Program-made: the position numbers and the translations under genes | Notes under the pieces: generated by a model | What the model was told of the DNA's origin: nothing | Seen by the model: the letters and a program-made list of their open reading frames with translations, nothing else | The model's database searches: none | Assembly: GCF_963674635.1 (NCBI RefSeq) | Contig: NZ_OY771475.1 | Location: 248,001-312,000 of the forward strand | Length of the DNA: 64,000 nucleotides | Reading direction: 5' to 3' | DNA from: Breoghania sp. | Lineage (GTDB): Bacteria > Pseudomonadota > Alphaproteobacteria > Rhizobiales > Stappiaceae | In this document: piece by piece, positions 17,707 through 25,885 of the stretch | Numbering within the stretch: position 1 is the stretch's first letter | Layout of the letters: each line of letters begins with the position of its first letter

Positions 17707-17734
17707 TTCAGCCTTGCGAATAGTCCCTTGAGCC

Positions 17735-18214
17735 TCAACTCTCGCGCAGCGGAAGGGCGACCGTGTCCTTGACCGTGGAGACCACGATGCGCGACTGCAC
17801 GTCGGAGACCAGCGTGTTGTCGAGCAATTTCAGACGCAGAAAATCGTCATAGGTCTTGATGTCGTCGGTCACCACCTTGATCAGGTAGTCCACCGCGCCG
17901 GTGATACGTTCGCATGTGACAACCTCGGGCCAATGGTTCACCAGCCGGTCGAACTCCTCCATGTTGTCGCGGCTGGGAAGCGCGAGCTTGACGAAGGCGT
18001 AGGAGACGAAGTTCAGGCCGACGGCCTCCCGGTCGACCACGGCGGCAATCTGGCGGATGACGCCGCTGTCCTTAAGCTTCTTTATGCGACGCCAGCACGG
18101 GGTCTGGCTCATCCCGGCCTCACGGGCGATATCGGCAATGGATTGCGAGGCATCGCGCTGGAGAATCTGCAATACGCGGATGTCTGATGGATCGAGTAGC
18201 TTTTTTTCGCTCAT
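17735..18214 (-). CDS. Lrp/AsnC-family transcriptional regulator
   Basis: A 159-residue leucine-responsive-type regulator. An N-terminal winged HTH (residues about 8-58: DIRVLQILQRDASQSIADIAREAGMSQ...RRIKKLKDSGVI) is followed by an AsnC ligand-binding/oligomerisation domain (about 70-150). It is divergent from the indolepyruvate oxidoreductase gene with a 169-base gap containing a nested palindrome. It therefore probably controls that gene in response to an aromatic or branched amino acid (inference from context). Confidence 0.92.
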   Translation of the reverse strand: MSEKKLLDPSDIRVLQILQRDASQSIADIAREAGMSQTPCWRRIKKLKDSGVIRQIAAVVDREAVGLNFVSYAFVKLALPSRDNMEEFDRLVNHWPEVVTCERITGAVDYLIKVVTDDIKTYDDFLRLKLLDNTLVSDVQSRIVVSTVKDTVALPLRES

Positions 18215-18261
18215 GCCCTAAATGTCGAAACCGTCTTTCTGTTTGAAGGTGTTAGAAGGTC

Positions 18262-18299
18262 AGAATAGCACAGAAATTTTTGGTCTGAAGGACTATTCT
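18262..18299. promoter_or_regulatory. Candidate Lrp-type operator
   Basis: Outer arms AGAATAG (18262-18268) and CTATTCT (18293-18299) are a perfect inverted repeat. Nested at nearly the same centre is CAGA-N9-TCTG (18271-18287) with a T-rich core. This resembles the AT-cored imperfect dyads bound by Lrp proteins and lies in the lrp/ior divergent gap. Confidence 0.45.
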
Positions 18300-18383
18300 T
18301 TACCGAGTATTCGCTGATTTCGAGGGCGTGCGCAGCTGGGACGGAGAAGGCTGCCCCTTCGGAATGCTCGGGAGGGATGTTTG

Positions 18384-21300
18384 ATGAATGCCATTGTTGG
18401 GCCTGTGGGCCTTGACGACAAATATACCGCGTCCAGTGGCCGGGCTTACATGACCGGTATTCAGGCGCTGGTGCGTATCGCGCTCGATCGCGGGCGGCTG
18501 GATCGCGCCAACGGGCTTGATACCGGTGGGTTCATTTCCGGTTATCGCGGATCTCCGCTGGCCGGTTATGATACCGAGCTTGCACGCGCGGCGCGGTTTC
18601 TCACCGAATATGACGTCCATTTCCAGCCTGGCGTGAACGAGGAACTGGGCGCGACCGCCGTCTGGGGCTCGCAGAAGGTTGGTCTGCACGGCCAGGGCTC
18701 CACCAAGGATGGCGTCTTCGGCATCTGGTATGGCAAGGCGCCGGGCGTCGACCGGGCTGGCGATGCGTTGAGGCAGGCGAGCGCCTCCGGGACGGACCCC
18801 AATGGCGGTGTGTTGGCGCTGGCCGGTGACGACCATCTGGCCAAGTCTTCCATCATTCCCGCGCAGAGCGAATTCTTTTTCCAGCATGCGGAAATCCCGG
18901 TGCTCAATCCGGCCGATATCCAGGATGTTCTGGACTATGGTCTGCACGGGCTGGAAATGTCGCGCCATTGCGGGTTGTGGACGGCGATGATCTGCCTCGC
19001 CGACACGATGGACGCCTCGGGCATCGTCCGTGTCGATGACACGCGGCTGCGCTTCGTGCGTCCGCCTTTGCTGGATGGGCATGATCTCGGCGACCGCACC
19101 AAGCCGCTTCTTTTGAAATACCGCCTTGAGATCGAGCGCGTAATGCGCGATGCGCGTGTTCCCGCGGCTCAAGCCTATGTGCGTGCGAACGGGCTGGAAG
19201 GCATTCGCTTCGGCGCGGAATATCCGCGCATCGGGCTTGTCGCCACCGGCAAGGCCTATCGCGATCTGCGTCAGGCGCTCCAGCTTCTCGGCATCGACGA
19301 GGCGCGCGCCAAGGCGATGGGGGTTGCGATCTACAAGGTTGCGATGCCCTGGCCGCTGGAGCCGGTGGGGCTTTCCTCCTTCGCCCGTGGCATCGATCGG
19401 CTGCTGGTGGTGGAGCACAAGCGCGCCTTCATGGAGCCGCAGATCAAGGATCTCTTCTACAATTGGCCGGTGGATCGCCGTCCGCCGGTATGGGGCAAGC
19501 AGACACCGGACGGAAATCCGTTCCTGCCGGATGTGCTGGAGCTTTCCGCTGCCGACCTAGTGGTCGCGCTCAACGCCTTCCTGCCGCAGGACCACATCAC
19601 CGAGGAAATGCGCGCGGTGGCCGAGCGGATGGCCCATCAGGCGCAATGGGCGGCCAGCCATGCCGAAGGCGGCGTGCGCACGGCCTATTTCTGCTCCGGT
19701 TGCCCGCATTCCACCTCAACCAAGGTGCCGGACGGCGCGCGCGCCCTGCCGGGCATTGGTTGTCACGCCATGACGGAGATCAACGAGCGCACCACGGACG
19801 GTCAGATCGCCATGGGGGGCGAGGGGGTGCCGTGGATCGGTCAGATGCCTTTCGCCAGGGACAAGCATGTCTTCGCCAATCTGGGCGACGGCACCTATTT
19901 CCATTCCGGGATTCTGGCGATCCGACAGTCGGTCGCCGCGAAGTCGTCGATCACCTACAAGATCCTGTTCAACGATGCGGTGGCGATGACCGGCGGTCAG
20001 ACCCATGACGGCCCGCTCGATGTGCCGACATTGACGCGCCAGCTTGCCGCCGAAGGTGTGGGCAAGATCGTGCTCGTATCCGAGCGGCCGGAGCTTTATG
20101 CAGGCCGCAGCGATCTGGCGCCGGGTGTTCCCGTCCATGAGCGCGACGAGCTGATGCAGGTGCAGGAGGAGCTGGCCGCCTATCCGGGCGTGAGCGCGAT
20201 GATCTACGATCAGACCTGCGCGGCAGAAAAGCGCCGCCGCCGCAAGAAGGGCCTTTATGAGGACCCGGACAAGCGCCTCTTCATCAATGAGCGGGTTTGC
20301 GAAGGCTGCGGCGATTGCTCGGTCCAGTCCAACTGTCTGTCTGTGGAGCCGATCGAGACCGATTTCGGCCAGAAGCGCCGGATCAACCAGTCGAGCTGCA
20401 ACAAGGACTTCTCCTGCGTGAAGGGCTATTGCCCGTCCTTCGTGTGGGTGGAGGGGGCCGAGCTGAAAAAGAGCGACGGCGGCAGCGTCGATCTCGATGC
20501 GCTGGTGGCTGAACTGCCTGTGGTGAAGCCCGCCACGCTCACCGGCACACACAACACGTTGATCGCGGGTATTGGCGGCATGGGCGTGACGACGGTTTCC
20601 GCCGTCCTTGCCATGGCGGGCCATGTGGATGGGATCAACGCCTCCACGCTCGACATGACGGGCCTTGCCCAGAAGGGCGGGCCGGTGACCTCGCATGTGC
20701 GGTTCTCTCCCGCCTCCATGCCGGTGGAGGGGCCGCGTATTCCCACCGCGGCGCTCGATGTGCTGCTGGCCTCCGATATGGTGGTCTCCTGCGGCTCCGA
20801 CGTGTTGACCATGATGAAGTCCGGCCATAGCCGCACCTTCGCCAACTCGCATGTCGCGCCGACGGCGGAATTCGTCATGAAGCAGACGCTCTCCTTCGAC
20901 GAAGCGCGGATGATGGGGACGCTGAAGAAGGCGTCCGGCGAAGTGATGGCGCGCGATGTCGCGGGCATTGCGGAGAAACTCCTGGGCGATGCGATCTTCA
21001 CCAACATGATGCTGATCGGCATGGCCTGGCAGTCGGGCGCGCTGCCGCTTTCCTGCGCGGCGATCGACACGGCCATCCGTCTCAACGGGGCGGCTGTGTC
21101 GCAGAACCTTCGCGCCTTCCAGGCGGGCCGGGTGCTGGCGCATGATCCGCAGGCGCTGCTCGCCGGGCTCACGATGGAAAAGGCTCCAGAGCCGAGGGGG
21201 CTGGAAAGCCGCATCGCGTTTCTCACCGACGAGCTTTCGCGTTATCAGGATGATGCCTATGCCCAGCGGTTTGCCGATCTGGTCGCGAAGGTGAAGGAAG

Positions 21301-21887
21301 TGGACGAGGCGCGCGGTGTGGGCGCGATGCGCCTCACGCGCACGGTTGCCGACAATCTCTACAAGGTCATGGCGATCAAGGACGAATATGAGGTGGCGCG
21401 CCTTTACGCGGAGCCGGAATTCCGGGCGAAGCTGGAGGCGACCTTCGCCAACCCGAAGGCGGTGAAGGTGATGCTGGCCCCGCCGCTTTTTGCCAGGACC
21501 GATCCGGCAACAGGCCGTCTGAAGAAGCGGGCCTATGGGCCGTGGGTCTTCAAGGCGTTCGGCCTGTTGGCAGCGGTGAAGAGCCTGCGCGGCACGGCGT
21601 TCGATATCTTCGCCAGGAACCGCGAGCGCAAGGCGGAGTTTGCTCTGCGCGATCAGTATATGGCCGATGTCGAGAAGATCGTGCGCCGCATCGCCGACGC
21701 CAATTACGGGCTGCTGGTTGAACTGGCCCGCGTTCCGGATCAGATCCGCGGTTATGGCGTCCTGCGCGAGGAGGCAATGGCGAAGGCGGCGGAACGCCGG
21801 GAGATGTTCCTCAAGCGCCTCGATGGCGATGATCCGCTTGTCCAGGGCGACGGCCCGCGTACGGCCTTTCTGGAGGCGGCCGAATAA
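18384..21887 (+). CDS. Indolepyruvate:ferredoxin oxidoreductase, fused subunits
   Basis: A 1167-residue fusion of the alpha and beta parts of aryl-pyruvate oxidoreductase. It converts indolepyruvate, phenylpyruvate or hydroxyphenylpyruvate to aryl-acetyl-CoA with ferredoxin reduction, in aromatic amino acid breakdown. The N-terminal two thirds hold the thiamine diphosphate domains (for example QPGVNEELGATAVWGSQ, GCHAMTEI, NLGDGTYFHSG). A cysteine-rich cluster region follows (NERVCEGCGDCSVQSNCLS, then SSCNKDFSCVKGYCPSF). The beta-like domain begins GIGGMGVTTVSAVLA. A roughly 300-residue C-terminal extension is usual in these fusions. The ATG at 18384 follows GGGAGGGA. It is divergent from an Lrp regulator. 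Confidence 0.93.
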   Translation: MNAIVGPVGLDDKYTASSGRAYMTGIQALVRIALDRGRLDRANGLDTGGFISGYRGSPLAGYDTELARAARFLTEYDVHFQPGVNEELGATAVWGSQKVGLHGQGSTKDGVFGIWYGKAPGVDRAGDALRQASASGTDPNGGVLALAGDDHLAKSSIIPAQSEFFFQHAEIPVLNPADIQDVLDYGLHGLEMSRHCGLWTAMICLADTMDASGIVRVDDTRLRFVRPPLLDGHDLGDRTKPLLLKYRLEIERVMRDARVPAAQAYVRANGLEGIRFGAEYPRIGLVATGKAYRDLRQALQLLGIDEARAKAMGVAIYKVAMPWPLEPVGLSSFARGIDRLLVVEHKRAFMEPQIKDLFYNWPVDRRPPVWGKQTPDGNPFLPDVLELSAADLVVALNAFLPQDHITEEMRAVAERMAHQAQWAASHAEGGVRTAYFCSGCPHSTSTKVPDGARALPGIGCHAMTEINERTTDGQIAMGGEGVPWIGQMPFARDKHVFANLGDGTYFHSGILAIRQSVAAKSSITYKILFNDAVAMTGGQTHDGPLDVPTLTRQLAAEGVGKIVLVSERPELYAGRSDLAPGVPVHERDELMQVQEELAAYPGVSAMIYDQTCAAEKRRRRKKGLYEDPDKRLFINERVCEGCGDCSVQSNCLSVEPIETDFGQKRRINQSSCNKDFSCVKGYCPSFVWVEGAELKKSDGGSVDLDALVAELPVVKPATLTGTHNTLIAGIGGMGVTTVSAVLAMAGHVDGINASTLDMTGLAQKGGPVTSHVRFSPASMPVEGPRIPTAALDVLLASDMVVSCGSDVLTMMKSGHSRTFANSHVAPTAEFVMKQTLSFDEARMMGTLKKASGEVMARDVAGIAEKLLGDAIFTNMMLIGMAWQSGALPLSCAAIDTAIRLNGAAVSQNLRAFQAGRVLAHDPQALLAGLTMEKAPEPRGLESRIAFLTDELSRYQDDAYAQRFADLVAKVKEVDEARGVGAMRLTRTVADNLYKVMAIKDEYEVARLYAEPEFRAKLEATFANPKAVKVMLAPPLFARTDPATGRLKKRAYGPWVFKAFGLLAAVKSLRGTAFDIFARNRERKAEFALRDQYMADVEKIVRRIADANYGLLVELARVPDQIRGYGVLREEAMAKAAERREMFLKRLDGDDPLVQGDGPRTAFLEAAE

Positions 21888-21922
21888 GAGCGCGCCAGGC
21901 CTCGCGCGCAAGCGATGAAACG

Positions 21923-21955
21923 AAAACGCCGTCCGGCCATCGGGCGGCGTTTTTC
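21923..21955 (+). terminator. Terminator of the indolepyruvate oxidoreductase gene
   Basis: AAACGCCG (21924-21931) pairs with CGGCGTTT (21945-21952), with an inner CCG/CGG extension, followed by TTCATG. The A-run on the other side could also serve the convergent peptidase gene. Confidence 0.82.
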
Positions 21956-21982
21956 ATGTCCGCTGTGGTTCGGTTTTATGCT

Positions 21983-23047
21983 TCAAGCGTCGCCAAACCG
22001 GCTTTGCCACGTCGGTACACGGTCGGCCTCGCTGGATTCGGCCTCATAGACGCCGCGGGCGATGGCGCGGGCGAGTGTGGAGGCTGCGGCTGCGCCCAGC
22101 ATCACGAGCTCCGCCGGGCTTTCGAGCTGGCGGTGACCGGTGGACAAGGCGAAGACGAGGTCGCCATCAAAGGGCGTGTGGGCGGGCCATATGGCGCGGG
22201 CCATGCCATCATGGGCCATCACGGCGAGCCTTTTGGCCTCCGATTTGGTGAGGGTCACGTCCGTTGCGATGACGGCAATGGTGGTGTTCGCGCCCGATTT
22301 CAGCGTGTCGGCCTTGGTGCGCACGGCCATGGCATCGCCAGGCAGGGGATGGGGCAGGCCGAGCGCACCGAATTCCGCGTCCTGCTCGAAGGGGGCGGCC
22401 CAGAAATGGGGGCCGTCGCCGATGGTCACGCGGCCAAGCGCATTGACGGCGACGAGCGCGCCGATGGTCGCGCCATTGGCGAGAATGGTGGAGGCGGAGC
22501 CAAGGCCGCCTTTGAGGTTCGCGGTGGTCGCACCCGTGCCGGCGCCGATCGTGCCGAGCGCGAAGTCATGGGCAGCCGTCTCGCAGGCCGCGCGGCCAAG
22601 ATCGCGATAGGGCGCGCTGGCATTCCATTGCGCATCGGGCTCGGTTTCCATGGCAGAGCCGTTCAGGAGATCGAACAGGATGGCTGCGGGAACGATCGGC
22701 ACACGCACGGGCCCGACCGCATAGCCGCGCCCCAGTTCGGCCAGCCGCGACTGCACGCCCGCCGCCGCATCGAGCCCGAAGGCGGAGCCGCCCGACAGGA
22801 CCAGCGCATCCACGTGGCTGACCGTTTGTTCCGGTTCCAGAAGCGCGATTTCACGGGTGCCCGGCGCGCCGCCATGAATGGCGACAGAGGCCACGGCAGG
22901 AACTTCCGGCAGCACCACGCTGACACCGGATTTCAGGCGCGGATCGGAGGCGTTGCCGACCAGAAGGCCTCTCACATCGGTGATCAGATTGCGCGGGCCA
23001 GGCCACATGGCGGGGGCTCCGGCTGAAGGTCCTGCGGGCGTGCTCAT
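21983..23047 (-). CDS. P1/S58-family N-terminal-nucleophile peptidase (DmpA/NylC-like)
   Basis: A 354-residue member of the DmpA/BapA/NylC group, Ntn-hydrolases that self-cleave and then act as aminopeptidases or oligoamide hydrolases. The probable self-cleavage site is Asn254-Thr255 in SGANTTIAVIATD, freeing Thr255 as nucleophile. GGSAFGLDAAAGVQ and the GTGATTANLKGGLGSAS loop are typical. The ATG at 23047 overlaps the AraC gene stop by 4 bases (ATGA), so the two are cotranscribed. There is no signal peptide, so it is cytosolic. The substrate is not known. Confidence 0.88.
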   Translation of the reverse strand: MSTPAGPSAGAPAMWPGPRNLITDVRGLLVGNASDPRLKSGVSVVLPEVPAVASVAIHGGAPGTREIALLEPEQTVSHVDALVLSGGSAFGLDAAAGVQSRLAELGRGYAVGPVRVPIVPAAILFDLLNGSAMETEPDAQWNASAPYRDLGRAACETAAHDFALGTIGAGTGATTANLKGGLGSASTILANGATIGALVAVNALGRVTIGDGPHFWAAPFEQDAEFGALGLPHPLPGDAMAVRTKADTLKSGANTTIAVIATDVTLTKSEAKRLAVMAHDGMARAIWPAHTPFDGDLVFALSTGHRQLESPAELVMLGAAAASTLARAIARGVYEAESSEADRVPTWQSRFGDA

Positions 23048-23934
23048 GTCTGTCTGCCTTTGCGGAATTCCTGCGGAGACATTCCAGTCTGGGTGCGGAA
23101 GAACCGCGAAAAGTGTGCCGGATCGGCAAAGACGAGGTCGTAGGCAATCCGGGAAATGGGCTTTTCGGTGAAGAGGAGCTGCCGCTTGGCTTCCACGACG
23201 AGCCTCTGACGCAACAGATGGCCAACCGTAACCCCGGTGATCCGCTTGCAATGCTCGTTCAGCCGCTCCGCTGTCATGCCGAGGCGGTCGGAATATTCCG
23301 TGATCTTGCGCATTTCGCGGAAATTATCCTCGATCAGATCGCGCAAGGCGGTGATCGTTTCGTCCATGAAGGAGGAGGCGCTGACTTGTTCGTGCGGATC
23401 GGATGACCTTGCGCGGGCCACTTCCACGATGAGCAGGCTGAGCCGGGCGTGCAGGGCAAGCTGGTGGCCGTCGCGCGCCAGGGTCAGTTCGTCGGCAAGG
23501 GCGTCCACATGTTCGCAGATGGCGTCGAACGCTGCGCCGCGCGACAGCAGCAGCACGGGATCGGCGAACATGAGTGCAAGGCGCTCACGCAGTGGGGGGG
23601 AGGCGTCGCCGCTGGCGGTGATCACGTCACCGGAGAAGGTCACGATATGCCCGTCGATCGACTTCTCGAACTCAAAGCCATGGGCGACGGTGGCCGGCAT
23701 GCACAAAACGGCAGGACCACGAAAGGCGGTTTCGCGATCCTCGATGCGGAGGGTGCCGTTGCCCGAACGGATGACGAGAATGTGGCTCAGATGACGGTGA
23801 CTGTGCAGCGCAATCGTCCAGCCGTGGCGCACGGAGCGCGAGGCGAGCGTCTCGACATGAATGAAGTCGAAGGCGGAATCGTCGGGGGCCTCGCCGAAGA
23901 GGTGGAATTGCGGGATCGCCTGAATCTGCGTCAT
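23044..23934 (-). CDS. AraC-family transcriptional regulator (PobR-like)
   Basis: A 296-residue regulator with an N-terminal cupin sensor domain (TIALHSHRHLSHILVI, GTLRIEDRETAFRGP) and a C-terminal double HTH (about residues 190-292, ending DLVFADPAHFSRFFRTQTGMSPQEFRK). The overall plan resembles PobR-type activators of aromatic acid catabolism, but no pobA is in the window. It is the first gene of a two-gene unit with the S58 peptidase, and its 94-base upstream gap separates it from a flavin reductase gene on the same strand. Confidence 0.88.
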   Translation of the reverse strand: MTQIQAIPQFHLFGEAPDDSAFDFIHVETLASRSVRHGWTIALHSHRHLSHILVIRSGNGTLRIEDRETAFRGPAVLCMPATVAHGFEFEKSIDGHIVTFSGDVITASGDASPPLRERLALMFADPVLLLSRGAAFDAICEHVDALADELTLARDGHQLALHARLSLLIVEVARARSSDPHEQVSASSFMDETITALRDLIEDNFREMRKITEYSDRLGMTAERLNEHCKRITGVTVGHLLRQRLVVEAKRQLLFTEKPISRIAYDLVFADPAHFSRFFRTQTGMSPQEFRKGRQT

Positions 23935-24028
23935 GCGCCAAGTCTAGTCGATATCCTGACGAAACGGTATCGGCTTTGGCTGATCGCGCCGTGCCCGCAG
24001 AGGGGCGGCCGCAAGCCGCGGTGCGGCG

Positions 24029-24547
24029 TCAGATGCTGACATAGCCTCGGTTTCGATACGCCAGGGCAAGCGTATCGTCGTTGCCGCTTGCAACCGCTTC
24101 CACTTCACCAAAGAACACCCTGTGGGTTGCCATGTCGATGGCGTGGGTGAGGCGACAATCGAAGGCTGCGAGGGCTGTCTTCAGCACAGGTGCGCCGGTG
24201 GCGAGTTCCGCCCATTCTCCCAGTGCGAACCGGTCGTCGATGGAAAGCTGGCCACGGCCGGCAAAGGCATCGGCAATGTCCTGCTGGCTGCCGGTGAGCG
24301 TGTTGATGCAGAACGTCTTCGCGCTCTCGAAATGGGGAAAGCTGCGGCTGGAGCGATTGACGCAGAAGAGCATTGTCGGCGGGTCGTCGGACACGGAGGC
24401 TGCCGCTGTGACGGTTACGCCGAAACGGCCTTCGGATCCGATGGTCGTCACCAGATGAACCTGTTGCGAGAGCAGGCTCATCGCCTGACGAAAGTCGTTC
24501 GGGTTCACGCTGGACAAGGCCGTCCCTCTCACGTCGCGTTCAGACAT
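24029..24547 (-). CDS. Flavin reductase-like protein (HpaC/RutF type)
   Basis: A 172-residue FMN-binding split-barrel protein. Members supply reduced flavin to two-component monooxygenases such as HpaB. FRQAMSLLSQQVHLVTTIG, RFGVTVTAAASVSDDPPTMLFCVNRSS and the late HRVFFGEVEAV are family features. The ATG at 24547 has AAGGA five bases upstream and is preferred over a GTG at 24568. No partner oxygenase is next to it. Adjacency to the PobR-like regulator and S58 peptidase suggests a small aromatic or amide catabolic set (inference). Confidence 0.87.
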   Translation of the reverse strand: MSERDVRGTALSSVNPNDFRQAMSLLSQQVHLVTTIGSEGRFGVTVTAAASVSDDPPTMLFCVNRSSRSFPHFESAKTFCINTLTGSQQDIADAFAGRGQLSIDDRFALGEWAELATGAPVLKTALAAFDCRLTHAIDMATHRVFFGEVEAVASGNDDTLALAYRNRGYVSI

Positions 24548-24948
24548 CTCATTCCTTCTTTCGGCCACACGAGCCTCGTCTCAGGATCCGTCCCGAGCAG
24601 ATACAGGTAGCGCATACACTGTTCCCGTCCATGGCGGGAAGGGCAAGACCGAAAACTTCTTAGCCCGTGACGCGAGATGCGATGCGTCTTCGCGGGAGGT
24701 CGCGTTGGGCCGGAGCTGACGTAGCGGGGAAAAGGGTTTGCAGGTCTGCGGCCAAAAAAATAGGGGAGGGGAAAAATATTTCGACTTGGGAGGAAATTCG
24801 AAAAGTCTTTCTTTTCATTGGTCAGGTGCCTGAGCGGAATTGTCTGTGCGGCTAGGTCTTGCTAAGAATTTGACAATTATGAAAAGTCGCCGCCGCCCAA
24901 AGCGGTTGAGACGACTTCACCATCTTCCGCGGGGGTTAGCTGAGAGAA
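24548..24948. other. Promoter region of the liv operon and the flavin reductase gene
   Basis: A 401-base divergent gap. The right half contains A-rich stretches (about 24750-24815) and a TTGACA hexamer at 24870-24875, but no convincing matching -10. No gene is supported. Confidence 0.45.
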
Positions 24949-25881
24949 ATGGAATATTTCCTTCAACAGCTGATCAATGGCGTAACGCTCGGGTCCATCT
25001 ACGGGCTCATCGCCATTGGTTATACTATGGTCTATGGCATCATTGGCATGATCAACTTTGCCCATGGTGACATCTTTATGGTTGGCGCCTTCCTGGCGAT
25101 GATCATGGTCGTCGCCTTCGGCGTGACTGCGACCATGCCGCTTGCCTTGCTCATTCTCGTGTTGCTCGGCATCCTTGTCGTCGCCATGGCGCTGACATCG
25201 GTCTGGGGCTGGACGGTCGAACGGCTTGCCTACAGGCCCTTGCGCGGATCGTTCCGGCTTGCGCCGCTGATCACGGCGATCGGCATGTCGATCACCTTGC
25301 AGAATTTCGTCCAGCTCAGCCAGGGCGCGCGCAACAAGCCGGTCGAGCCGCTGATCTCAGGCGGTTTTCCCCTGATGACCGGGGGCGGCGAGGACAGCTT
25401 CGGCGTCCAGATCTCCTATCTACAGATCTTGATCATCGTCCTGACCACCGTCTTGATGATCGGCTTCACGATGCTGATCAACAAGACCTCGCTGGGGCGT
25501 GCGCAAAGGGCATGCGAGCAGGATCGCAAGATGGCGTCGCTGATCGGCGTCAACGTGGACCGCACCATCTCGCTGACCTTCGTCATGGGCGCGGCGCTTG
25601 CCGCCGTGGCCGGTCTGATGTTCCTGCTCTATTACGGCGTGATCGACTTCTACATCGGCTTCCTCGCCGGCGTGAAGGCGTTCACCGCTGCGGTTCTGGG
25701 CGGGATCGGCTCGCTGCCGGGCGCGATGCTCGGCGGTCTGCTGATCGGGCTCATCGAGACGTTCTGGTCGGGTTATTTCTCGGTCGAATACAAGGACGTC
25801 GCCGCTTTCTCCATCCTCGCCATCGTGCTGATCTTCCTGCCGGAAGGCCTGCTCGGAAAGCCGGAAGTGGAGAAGGTCTGA
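24949..25881 (+). CDS. livH: Branched-chain amino acid ABC transporter permease LivH
   Basis: A 310-residue inner-membrane permease with about eight hydrophobic segments. The N-terminus (LINGVTLGSIYGLIAIGYTMVYGIIGMINFAHGD) is the LivH signature. GRAQRACEQDRKMASLIGVNVD is the cytoplasmic coupling loop that meets the ATPases. It pairs with LivM to form the channel. GAGAGAA precedes the ATG. First gene of livHMGF-DUF-livK. Confidence 0.96.
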   Translation: MEYFLQQLINGVTLGSIYGLIAIGYTMVYGIIGMINFAHGDIFMVGAFLAMIMVVAFGVTATMPLALLILVLLGILVVAMALTSVWGWTVERLAYRPLRGSFRLAPLITAIGMSITLQNFVQLSQGARNKPVEPLISGGFPLMTGGGEDSFGVQISYLQILIIVLTTVLMIGFTMLINKTSLGRAQRACEQDRKMASLIGVNVDRTISLTFVMGAALAAVAGLMFLLYYGVIDFYIGFLAGVKAFTAAVLGGIGSLPGAMLGGLLIGLIETFWSGYFSVEYKDVAAFSILAIVLIFLPEGLLGKPEVEKV

Positions 25882-25885
25882 GGCC

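Noticed and set aside
24876..24950. A possible leader peptide before livH
   Set aside because: The Arg-rich frame from the ATG at 24880 has no stop before livH and runs on into the gene in another phase, so it is not a regulatory leader peptide.
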